A stretch of 37,121 nt of DNA from Mnemiopsis leidyi. Lineage: Eukaryota > Ctenophora > Tentaculata > Lobata > Bolinopsidae. The position numbers were made by a program, and so were the translations under genes. Location: the NCBI GenBank assembly GCA_000226015.1, contig JH153314.1:54377-91497 (forward strand), in the 5' to 3' direction. How positions within the stretch are numbered: position 1 is the first letter of the stretch; the number at the start of each line of letters is the position of its first letter. This document shows positions 1 to 11,500 of this stretch, piece after piece. Below the pieces are notes generated by a model. The model searched no databases, was not told the DNA's origin, and saw nothing but the letters and a program-made list of their open reading frames with translations.

Positions 1-13
1 CCCTCCCTAACAG

Positions 14-174
14 TTCACACTCCCAGGTACCGTATAGAGATAGAATGTGCCATCCCCTGGGCTCCAGATGTAGAGTTGTACATTCCAATTGGACTGTTTG
101 AAGCTCCCCGTGCAGTGTGGGGATACCAGCCTCCCGCCGAGCTGGTCTACTACCCTCCACCCCCTCTCGAGTAA
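14..174 (+). CDS. Terminal exon of an arrestin-domain-like protein (partial)
   Basis: A pyrimidine-rich tract ending in AACAG at 9-13 is a good splice acceptor. After it an open frame of 52 codons runs to TAA at 172-174, entering in phase 1. The peptide has a beta-strand pattern, with RYRIEIECAIPWAPDVELYI followed by a PIG turn, and ends in a short YYPPPPLE tail. In arrestin-fold (ARRDC/alpha-arrestin) proteins the last C-domain strands have the form xVxVExxIPWAxDLxxxxPIxIG, and a proline-rich tail often follows. The upstream exons are outside the window. There is no full PPxY motif in the visible tail. Identity rests on one short exon, so the family call is tentative, while the coding call is firmer. 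Confidence 0.5.
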
Positions 175-871
175 TTTAGTCGTCATATCAGTAGAATCTA
201 CTCCAATTAACTTCCTGGAGCATTAGACATTTTTAGAGATCTTGAAATTTCGACGTAGGCTGAGTTTTGATTCTGCATGATTTAAGTTTTTTCTTTAACA
301 AACTCATTTTGTTGGTTTATACTCAGCACCTTGTCTTGTTATACCTATAGCACGAGATATTGCTTAAATTCCGTTTTAATATGGGGTTTTGCAAATCTGG
401 TTGCAGTTTTTAAAATATATAGTTATCTCGTTAAGTTGCTAATCAAAAATCACTCATAAATGCTTCTACTACCTTGAGCTCGAGAGAAAAACATCGCATC
501 AAAAAGTAATTTTACTTTTTATTCTTAAAACCATTTTTTTTCGAATTTGAAATAATACTGACATACTTTGTTGTAAACAATATTTAACGAATTTATTTCA
601 AGAACTATCGTATTTTATATTCGCGTTTTGTTTTATTTACCACTGTTACAAGTTTTTATTGGAAACTTGATAAAAATAAAGCAGAGTGGCTGTGATATTG
701 ATCGATTTCTGTTGTTCGTGTCAAGTAATATTTTTAAACGTTATTTTTCATCTGAGTTTCTTCTTAAATAAAATGTTTTGATTGTTCACCATCTAGTAGA
801 TAGGGATAGTTTTACATTTTGCGTAATAAACTTTTATTACGTAATAACTTATCGAGAGGGCGGGGTGCGCT
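175..871. other. 3' flank of the arrestin-like gene; no other gene seen
   Basis: AT-rich sequence. AATAAA hexamers at 675-680 and 767-772, the second followed by a T/G-rich stretch, are candidate polyadenylation signals for the preceding gene. No exon-like open frames with splice signals were found on either strand. Confidence 0.4.
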
Positions 872-1050
872 CAGTGGCGTGACGTTGTTGGTCTAGCCAA
901 TATGGCGCCCCAAGACGGTAAAAAGACCCCGCCGGTACAAGGGCGTACTAGGAGCAATTTATGTAAATATTGCCGAAAGATCTAAATAAATAGTGAAGTT
1001 ATTTAAGTGAAGTTAATCCTGCAAAATTTATAAAATTTCTATAATGACCC
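872..1050 (+). mobile_element. Truncated hAT-type MITE copy (left end)
   Basis: Starts CAGTGGCGTGACG and follows the intact element at 26490-26776 through 'tctagccaatatggcgcccc' and 'gaagttaatcctgcaaaat', then loses similarity. The right terminal inverted repeat is missing, so this is a 3'-truncated or decayed relative. Confidence 0.7.
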
Positions 1051-1454
1051 CTAAACAAAACTACTGATCTATCGCCAGATGTCATTCGACTCTGAATACC
1101 GAGCTAGTTGAAAATGTCTTGCCGAGATGATATCCGTGTAACTTTGAACAACATAGGACGTTTTATCGGACACATTGTGCGATTTAGGCACACTTTTATA
1201 TGCCTGTGCGCAATCGGTCCGATTTAAACATCCTAACGTCCAGTTATGAGCTGCAAGAGCCGGGTGTAACCGAGACAATCAATGTCTGCGCATTTAATTA
1301 TAAAGATGTAAAAAATTATGATGGAAAAACTATAAATGGCAAATCCAGGCAGCATTAAGGTACATTTTTGTTTGGTAGATTTCCAGCAGTTTTATCGTAG
1401 TAGCTAGAAATAGAACACATCGAGCGATTTTAGATAACTTTCCTCATTAGCATA
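1051..1454. other. Gene-free AT-rich stretch
   Basis: Nothing supportable was seen. A 69-codon minus-strand open frame here has no recognisable domain or splice context. Confidence 0.3.
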
Positions 1455-1992
1455 GGGGTCGTTCACATTTGACGTCATCACCTAGAGGGGAGAGGGGGTT
1501 TCCAAATGATGACGAGGGGGGAGGGGGTTTGGCCAATGATGATGTCATCAAAAATTTTTAGGATTTATAGGAATTTTTTGAAAATTTTTGATTTATTTTG
1601 AATATTTTAATCAAAATTTCACAAAATCAGAAGGAAAATTTTTTGCTACACGTTGTATAGCCCTGCTGCCGCGAAGCGGCCGCCTCCGGCGCGCGCGAAG
1701 CGTGAGACAAAAAATTTTCAAGTAAAAATTCTGATTCAGAAATCTGGTGAAGTACCGTGATTTTACTGACTTAGTATAAAGAATTGCGAAAATGACTGCA
1801 AATTAAAAAAATCGAAAAATCAAAGTTTTTTACATGAAGTAGGGGGGGGGGGTTGTGACTGTGATGATGTCATTATAGTAATTTACCTCTGATATTTAGA
1901 GGGGGGTTGTCATAATGACGAATGATGACAGAGGGGGAGGGTGGGAGGTAAAAATTACCGAAAATTTGCTGACGTCATATGTGAACGACGCC
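1455..1992. mobile_element. PIF/Harbinger-like MITE, with a nested GC-rich repeat
   Basis: Begins GGGGTCGTTCACA and ends TGTGAACGACGCC, an inverted repeat, and its ends and G/C-rich subterminal blocks match the intact copy at 22441-22817. The right flank is TTA and the left is ATA, consistent with a decayed 3-bp TWA target duplication. CRE palindromes TGACGTCA lie near both ends (1470-1477 and 1970-1977). It is longer than the other copy, partly because a 64-bp GC-rich repeat is inserted at 1645-1708. Confidence 0.75.
1645..1708. repeat. GC-rich short repeat nested in the MITE
   Basis: Runs from 'gctacacgttgtatagccct' to 'cgtgagac'. Another copy lies at 27420-27511. The GC content is far above the surroundings, and short inverted CACGTTG/CAACGTG ends are visible in the 27.4 kb copy. 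Confidence 0.6.
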
Positions 1993-2536
1993 TTAATATA
2001 ATGAAGTTGCTAGATAGTTTATAAAAAAGGGAACTGGGAAAAAGGCAGACGAACAAATTAACAGCAATTTTCGTTAATAAGATAAAAACTATTTACAAAT
2101 TCACGAATCTTTAATTCAATTGTCCGAAATTAACATTCGTCCCAGAAATGTGTATAATTTCCTCAAAAACAAGACTGTATTGTTTTTAAAAGGAGTATAA
2201 ATTAGAGGTATTTTCATTCGCAACGGCAGCGAATGTTGCATTAGTCGATTGTAGCATTCCTCGCCCAGTGTCCATTCACTGAAATGTTTAGGATTGTTAC
2301 TAGTAAAATATTTAAGTGTTCCATGTCAGTTAGACAATTATAACTATAACTATAAGCTAGCCAAAAAACAATGTTATGCGCGGCTCATGTTTCCATAGAA
2401 ACTACGAAATTCGCGCGAGTAATCAAACCAGCAAATAAAAGCGCGTTACGTCAAAATCTACCGAAGACCGTTCTTTACCGAGACCGGAGGGCTTAACAAA
2501 TAGTAGAAAACTCATCAACCTCAATCAAATCTAACT
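1993..2536. other. 3' flank of the LRRC71-like gene
   Basis: No gene seen. Contains one palindromic X-box-like site, listed separately. Confidence 0.3.
2389..2402. promoter_or_regulatory. X-box-like palindrome (possible RFX site)
   Basis: GTTTCCATAGAAAC fits the RFX/DAF-19 X-box consensus RYYNYYATRRNRAC at every position. It lies 135 bp beyond the stop codon of the LRRC71-like gene, not at its start, so a role is uncertain; a single 14-mer can arise by chance. Confidence 0.3.
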
Positions 2537-5500
2537 CTAACTAACAGTCTGTGCTGTGATGTTGCTCTGGTCTTCTTCAATGAGAGGTTGTTCATAGAAG
2601 GGATCACGTCTGGTCATCATATCTACAAGTTCATTGTAGTGTCTGCTTTCTACGTCAAACTTGTTGTTCTGTAATGATACGTACGTTTTTCTCAAGTAAA
2701 TTCTATGGCATCAACAACAGCACCCCTATATACTTTCCACGACTCATAACTTATAAAATACTGCATTTTAACGGAACTTTCTCTGAGAGTTACTCCAACC
2801 ATGATCACGAAACATTACAACTGAACAAAAAACTCAAGTCCTTCACTAACAACATACCCTCAAAGTGAGTCGAAGCAGTCCTTTAATTCCCCGCTTCATG
2901 CTGCTGTTTTCTTGGAAATGGATTGCTTTGTAGAGACTTGTGATACCATTATCGTTAATTGAGTTATCTGAAATAAAATAATTTGCCTTTATTTCATTAT
3001 TCTGCTTTATTCAAACTTTATCTGTCAGTTTAATCTTTATCTTGTTTTATTAGTCTCTGTGTCACTATGTCAGCTGCCCCGTTTTCTATTTTAGTGAATA
3101 TAGAAATAGTTAAGTATTATCAGCGTTACTACTTAAAGCGGGAAATTCTTTACATTACGACTGTGCTGAGTAGGGAACTGCAATATGGTATCCCTATAGA
3201 GTATATTGAGCATATAGCGTAGTCTTTTTTCCTTCAATATACTTTCTAATTCTTACATTTAGATATAATTATCATTCTTTAACATGTAACTTTTAAGTGT
3301 CTTGATGTCGGCGTAGTAATATATCGATGATTCTCCATTAAATTTCGAGTCAAAAAGAGAATAACAAAAACACTGTTAAAACTAGCTTCTGATGCAAGTC
3401 ATAAACAATTATCCGATCACTCTGTTAAAACAGTTGGTAAGATTGCTATAATAAGTTTCATTGATACGACCAAAGAAACATTGTCAAATATAAATTTTGT
3501 ACAAATTGCTGACATATGAAAGAATGCGAGCGGCAATGATCCACCTCATTCTTGCATGAGAAAAACAATAAGGTATCCATATTTCCAGTTCTAAAAACAA
3601 CTCACTGTTAAGATTAAGACAAGTCAGAGCATAGTTTCCCGGAACGACGATCTTCCCTTCCTTTTCTGACATGTTTGCTTCAAGTAGAGGATTGCTGAAC
3701 TCCACCACTTCCGGCTGAGGGGTCTTAAAATTCAGGTTTAATTTCTCGGGACTTAGATAGACAATAGTGATAAAATACTTTTAGGAAAAGTTATTTCTAG
3801 ATTTAGATCTACAAAATGCTTTTCAAAATAATTGCAAATGCTTTGACACCAACAAGTAAGCAGTGACATACTACAGAGAATTCCTGCAGGACTACAAGAA
3901 ATTCCAACTAAACCAAAACAGACCTCCTGCTCTTTCTCTTCTTGATATTTCTTCCCAGCAGTTCCCTTCTTGATGTTCCCTTTCTTGGCATCCCCTCCCC
4001 CTGCGCGGGAACCTTCGGTATCAGCATTAGCAAGCAATATAGCAAGCAATATAGCAAGCAGCATAGCAAACAATATAGCAAGCAACATAGCAAACAATAT
4101 AGCAAGCAGTAAAGCAAGCGCATAAATTAGGTTACCAGTTACAATCGAAGTTATCAGTTACAATCGAAGTTCTGATAACCTTGCTAGTTTTAACTTCTTC
4201 ACTTTTTAGTAGCAACATTGTAGAAGCATTAGCAGTCCTAGTTAAATGCTGTAAAGATGCTGTCCCTCAAGTTTATTGCAATGCTCTACTTAAATGCAAG
4301 ATACACTGAAACACTCTGAAAAACCTACCTTTTCGTTTGTCATCTTTTCCCTTATTTCCCATATCAGACTTTCTCCCATCTTTGGTTCCGGGTTTCTCCA
4401 TTTTGTCCTGTTTCTTGTTCCCCTTCCCGCTAGCTCCCTTCCCTTTCTTGTCGAGAGCTGTGTGGGACCTGTGAAGGAAGCAAGGATCATCAGCACACAA
4501 GGTTACTCTCATGTACGTAGTAATTGCTATGGACTTTGTCATGTAAGTAGAAGTAAAGAAGTGTATGTGTTACTTAAAAAGAAGATGTGTTTTTTAAAAA
4601 GAAGACGTGTTACTTAAAAAGAAGACGTGTTACTAAAGAAGAAGACGTGTGACTAAAGAAGAAGACGTGTTACTAAAGAAGAAGAAGATGTGTTACATTA
4701 GTAGAAATGTACGTGTTACTTTAAAAGAAGACGTGTTACTAAAGAATATGTGTTACTTACCCAGTTCGACTGTTACTGCCGGGCCTATCTTTAGCTCTTC
4801 CTCCCGGGGTAGTTGGAGGCTGCAAAAGTGTGAAATGTTAAGAGAAGAACTTTCAAAGTTTATTGCTTAATTGAAGTTTTTGGCAGAAATTTTGGGTGGA
4901 AATATCAATCTTTAATAGTACATCGAGTCGTGCGAAACATATGGGGTAGCTTATTATTATTACCTTTAATAAATTATTCTATCATGCCCAATTAAAGAAT
5001 AAGCAAACAGTTAAAAGAATAACATTTAATAATCATAATTTGATGATAATTTGATAATGATAATGATAATTTGATTTTAGCTCGCGACCTTTTTTCGTGA
5101 GTGACCCAATAAGATCGGCAAAAGCTAAAAGGTTGACAGTTCATCATTAGAAAAAGCAGTTGTTTTCTTCGAATAAATCTTATATTAAATCACCTTTGAA
5201 TCAATCAATTCATTTCACGTATTTTTCAGTGATTATCCTATAATCAAGTTAAACTGAAATTTTATCACATCTTTCCCTAGAAAATAGTCATGAATCGGAA
5301 ATTCGTAATTATCGGATGCAGTGATATCGTATAGCACTTCTGCGCTAACGTAAAGAAACAAGAAGGATCAATAAAAGAGAGTACACTAAAGAAATATAGA
5401 CTTCCAATCTCATGCAGTACCTTGTGACTGACACTACGACTATATTTGTCATGGTAAGTGGGACTACCGAAGGAAGGCGTGCTCTCTATCCTGTTCAGTC

Positions 5501-8500
5501 TGTTCACTGACAAACCGCTCCCTGACCGACCCTAAACGTCCTCACTTAGTGTTTAGTTACTCAGTGAGATTTTAGTGAGATACAATGAGAATTCCTACAC
5601 GACACTACGGCAGGGAACATTCATATATTCATACATTGTTACCAATTTTCCTTAACTTGCTTAAGAGATGGTTTGTACTAGCTAAGTGTGGGTAAATTCA
5701 AATGTAGACTGAAAATGTTAACTTAAGTTTCATCGCAACTTATACATAATAATAAAGTATATAATCGTTGATGAAGTAAGTGATAAAATCACCGGTTACA
5801 ATTGGCGCAAGATTGACTTAACCTTACTAATATGGACACACACAGAAGTGAACGTAATACACTAAAATACACAGAACAATGACGTCACGTGGTTGTGTAA
5901 TGTGCACGTCTGACTATTACTGTGTACACGTGTGTCTTATATAAACAAAGTTAACGAGAAGGACACAGTGTCATAGCTTTATAATAGTGAAAGTGTTTGC
6001 TTTTCCTTGCGTTGCCAAATTAACACATTTGCTTGTTAACACACGGTACAATGTTTCTAATGATTGTTTTTGGGTAGTTTTTCTTGTAGTCCTTCTTTTC
6101 AGAGCATTGTTTATTCATGTCCCAGTCAACTTAATAAAATCAAACTGCTAACTCCAGTATGTTGATTAAGTTTGGACCATCCCAATTATTTTGATTTTGT
6201 AATTATACACTTTGCTGTTCCCAATAGATTTGTTCTATCTAATACACCACTACAGTGACTAGTGACTACTCTGTTTAAATAATAAAATGTTGTAAGGTAT
6301 GAAAGGGTGCAAGGTGTGTGGACACGAACTGAGAGACGACCTCAGTGTGATGAGGTGTGGTCACATGTTCCACAACATGTGTCTCAACATCTGGAAACAA
6401 TCCTTCTCCACTTGTCCTATCTGCTATCAGAAACTATCTGGTAAATATATACAGTACTAACATACTTTATTGGGTTTTTAGTATGAGTTGGTGGTGTAGT
6501 GGTATCTACTATCTACCCGACTTTCTACGCAAAAGATCGGGGTTCGATTCCAGATCCACCAATACTAGAGGAGTGCGCTAAGGGCATTTGCCTATGCATC
6601 ATTCAGCCGAATGATCGGGAAACCGTGATTGAGGGTTAAATAAGAAGGATCTTCGTTAAAAGATCTAGAATCTTCCAGGAGCCCCTTTAGTATCACTGTA
6701 AAAGCCTGGTTACAGGTGTAACAAATACAAATATAGTAGAATCCTTCTCCTCTTGTCCTATGTGCTATCAGAAACTATCTGGTAAATATATGTAGTATGT
6801 ACTAGATACACTGTGCTATCAGAAACTATATCGGGTAAATGTATGCACTAGTTGACTATACTGGGTTTTGTACTACAACATGTGGGGAAGCCTACATGGT
6901 AAGCATTTAGATCTAGGGTTAAAAAATACCAGTACAATAAGTCTACTTCTCCCTCATTGATACACAGATACCGTACTTGATAAAAAGATACCGAACTTCA
7001 GGAGCAATAAAAGTAGAGACGGATGAAGAAGAACAACCAGGAACCTTCATCAGAACAAGATCAGAACGTTACAAGTCACGTGACAGAGTGAGACCACACC
7101 ACCACCACAACAAGGTGTTACCACACCCCACCACACCACACCACACCTTCCCTCAACTAGACCCCTCTCTCTTGAACTTGTCTCTAGGTGAACTCCTCTC
7201 TTCGCCCACAGATCCCAGACTATACGATATGGAGTGCGAGATCTCTAAACTCCGGCTTGACCTAAAGTTAGTGTTAAATATGTACAAAAGTACTGTACAG
7301 TAGGTTAGCTGACTAGCGTGATAATACTTTATAATATCTGAGATAAATTCTAAAACATGACTACATGTTAATACTTTAATATCTGAGATAAATTCTATAA
7401 CATGACTACATGTTAATACTTTATAATATCTGAGATAAATTCTATAACATGACTACATGTTAATACTTTAATATCTCAGATAAATTCTAAAACATGACTA
7501 CATGACAAACTTTTATGCTATTAATATTCAGTTTTCTCACGATTCAGCATTTGGTTTCAAATATTTGATTGAACGGTGGTTACCATAAGTAAGACACAGC
7601 AACCTGACTAACTTAAAACGGCTGCAAATTGATAAGCATAAATAGTAACTTGGCTACTTGCTACATGATACTTGCTCCATAATACTTGCTACGTAATATA
7701 ACATGTTGTGTAGGTACGAAAGAAGATTAAGAAGACATCTGGAAGCGGAACTGGAAGCAGAGAGGCGAGACAGAGAGCACGAGAAACAGCTCATCTTGCA
7801 CAAAATGTCGAGCAAAGCTAAACCAGACGAGGAGAGAGGAGAGAAATCGGGAAAAAGGGAAGAAAAGCGAGCTAAGAAGGAGAAGAACATAAGTCGGAGT
7901 AGCAGCTCTTTGTTCAAGAAGTCTGCCAAATCTTCTTGACAAAGAGAGTAGGAGTAGCAGCTCTTTTTCAAGAAGTCTGCCAAATCTTCTTGACATTGAG
8001 AGTAGGAGTAGCAGCTCTTTGTTCAAGAAGTCTGCCAAATCTTGTTGACAAAGAGTGTAGGAGTAGCAGCTCTTTGTTCAAGAAGTCTGCCAAATCTTGT
8101 TGACAAAGAGAGTAGGAGTCGCAGTTGATAAATCTTGACATTGAGAAGAGGGGAAAGAAGATGAAAACGATTGTTATCTTATTTTATCTAAATGTTGTGG
8201 CGGACAAGTCATGGTCTTACTCCTACTATTGTACAGTCAGCTTTTTAAGGTCAGGTATAAAATATAACCATTTCTGTCTGTTAGTATAATGGCTTTCAGA
8301 ATTCGAACATTGTACGTTATTATTGGTGGAATATGAGGCTGGTTTCTATAAAAGGGACGTTATAATGGTTATTTTAACTTCTTTATTAAAATTGTTACTT
8401 GTGGTTTACCGCCTTCATATAAAGAACAAAATTCAAATCACGAAAAGAAGTTTCAGTAAGCCAGAACCAACATGGAAATATCATTACTCTAATAATGAGT

Positions 8501-11500
8501 AAGCTTTAATAAAAATTCACCTCATCAGTTACCAGAGAAGACTTGTTCTCGGAGATAAGTTTGCGTCTGGCGACCACCTCCTCGTGGGTGAGAGTCAAGC
8601 TCGTCAGTATGTCTGACAGTGCTTTTGTTCCCACGTCTGTTATTTTGTTACCACTCAGATTTAGAGTTAGTAGAGTCCTGTTCATGCGCAGACCCTGAGG
8701 TGTTATCTTGTTACCAAGATGTTATCTTGTTACAGTCATCCCCCGATTTACCGGGTTTTTCGGGGGAAAGCAAAAATGCACGGTAAATCGGGGGACCCGA
8801 TAAATCGGGGGAGTGCCATTTGGGGCCCGAAATTTGGTCTAAATTGACTCTTATAAGTCTATATACTGTCTTATGTGTCTATATACCGTCTTTTTTGTCA
8901 TTGGAACAATGTCAAAAAAAGTAAAAAAAGTTAGTCCGACTGTATTGCATAGTTTTGAGAACAAAATTTAACAGTTGCCTTGGAAATACTGGAGTTTGTA
9001 CTGGGTCTATTGTTCCAGAGCTTTGAATGATACCTTATATTACAAATAGTGTGTCGCGTGACACTACTCTTTTCCTTTCATGCGATCACATTACATCCTT
9101 GCATTGACATTTGACAGGGCAAGATCCAATCATCCGAGCACAGATGTCAAGCAGTACTATGAGAACACCAGGCCGTTGAGCTAACAAGGTGCTATCAGAG
9201 TCACGCTTGTAGATGCTAGTGTGTCATATGTTTATAGTTCAGGATTGCATGGGATCACATATTAGTTACCACTGCACACTACAACATGAAACGATGCAAC
9301 AAATTTAAAAAATAGTTTGAAAAAAATTTTTAGCTCAAATTTTGGGTATTATTTTGGGGGAAAGAAATGAGGCCCGGTAAATCGGGGGATGACTGTACCA
9401 AGATGTTATCTTGTTACCACCCAGATGAATTAGAGTCAGTAAAGTCCAGTTAATACACAGAATTTATATCAAATTAGAAAATTAATCCAAAGAAAATTAT
9501 TTCGCCATATCTCGATATCAATGTGTAACAAATTTGAATTTTTCTAGAATAGAGACAACATCTCTGTTGTCATGAGTTCTTGGGACAACAATCGGCGTAA
9601 TGTGTCCGACTAAAATCGCCAAATTTTCAAGAGGTCCGCCAGAAGATTTCCAAAATGGTGTTTCTGAAGAACCAATGATCGTGTTGCCCTGTTTGACTGG
9701 ATAAGCCGTTAAGATTTAACTTGTGATGCGCACACGTGTGTTTGAGCACGTGCAGTGGCCGGACATCATTAAATCAAAATGACCACTTAATACCAATTAT
9801 AGGTTTGTTTTTTCACGATTTCAACAACAAACTGGTCCGAATCTAATAAAAAATGTTTGCAGTCTGTAAAACCAAGGATTGGCTTTTCTTTATATTTGAC
9901 CGTGGTTATTTAGACAATTGTACACAATGGTATAGTTTAGTTAAAACATAGTAATTTTATAAATAAAACATTTAAAAACATCAAAATTTAACGTATTAAA
10001 TTTTAAAATGTGGAGTAAGACAAAAAAAGAAGCAAGTTATTCATAACCTAATGACTGTAGAGTGCAGCATTATTTAGGAGGACAAGTAGCCAGGCTGGGG
10101 CAAAAGGTGAAACAGAACTTTTTTCTTACTACTTAACTACTGAAAAAGCTAAGACAGATACTCTTTCAAATTTTGGATTATACTTTGTAAATAAACAGTG
10201 AAGAGTTTCGGTTAAAACAGCTAATTTTGTGTTAAATAGGTAATTTTTGAAAACAAATCCTCCCTCAAGAAGATTCGGGTTTAATACATTAGTTGAATTT
10301 TCGAACCTCTGCACTTTTCAGTTCAATCGCTTTAGGGTTTTGAATTTTATAAAAAATGTCATTCTAATTTAGCTGTGAATAACCCTCTCTCAAGTTAAAG
10401 ACAATTTTCCTAATGTCTTGATAGGTGACCTGATTAGTCTTGAAATAGTGTCATCATAGATCAGAGGATTTATCACAGAGTTGATAGGAAGCAGGATGAT
10501 GGAGACTATACTGTACCAGGGTGTGGCATCCAGAACTTCAACAGAGTGCAGGACAGAGATCAAGATGAAGGGGATCCAGCAGAGAAAATCTGTCAGAATA
10601 ATGATAGATATCATCCGGTTCATTCTCCGGTTTCTTTGGGTAATACCTTTGTTACCTCCACGCTTGGTTAAATTTTTGGAGGATCTGCCGGAAATATAGC
10701 CAATGGCCATGTAAGAGATGGTGATGAATATGAAGCATCCAAAGTTCAGGGCGAGGATAGTCCAAACAAACATTCGCTGTGGATCTTCGTTTTTGACGAA
10801 GTATTTGAAGAGGCAAACACCATCGTTTCCATAAAAGTCGACCCTGGAATATGATGTTGTATGGTCAGGATATTGGAAGTCATGAGAATACATCTCACTC
10901 ACCATATCTTTGACAATTTTCCAGCTCAATATCGACCCCTTCATTCTACCATAGTATGCTTCCAGAACAGCTAGAACTTTTTGCTTGGTTGGAGTTCCAA
11001 CGAAAATTTTAAGTTGTTCAGGGTATCTAACTCCATTCACAAAGAAATCTTCAAACCTCACCATGACAGGTATGGCAGCTATGCTCAAAGACGAAAGGAT
11101 CACGATAACTATGCTTGCTGCAACCTTGAGAGACTTCGTCCATGTGACTTTCCCTGGGACCTTCATGGAATTCGAAATGCCAACAATGCGACCTCCACTC
11201 AAAAGACACAACGCAAACACAGATAATTGAGAACCTAAGGTACTCAGAACACCAATAATAGTGCATTTGGTGCTAGTTATCCAACTTATCTGCTCTTTAC
11301 AATAGCTTCCTTCATAGATTATTCCGTCAAAGACTGAAATGACGATCAAGTAGCAGCCTATTAAGAAATCTCCAGAAGAAATAGTCATAATAAGAGTTTT
11401 ATTGAACATTGCTGCAGTCGTTCTGCATCTTCTTAAAGAAATCATGTTCTTACAAATGATCGTTAGGTTAGCTATGGTGGCGAGAACTCCTATTAGCCAC

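Noticed and set aside
3753-4123. Leu/Ala/Ile-rich membrane protein on the minus strand
   Set aside because: The hydrophobic stretch is a translation of a 12-bp minisatellite; only the Lys-rich part is an LRRC71 exon.
6489-6561. A working tRNA gene
   Set aside because: The T-stem does not pair and the sequence continues into a dispersed SINE body; it is better explained as a SINE head.
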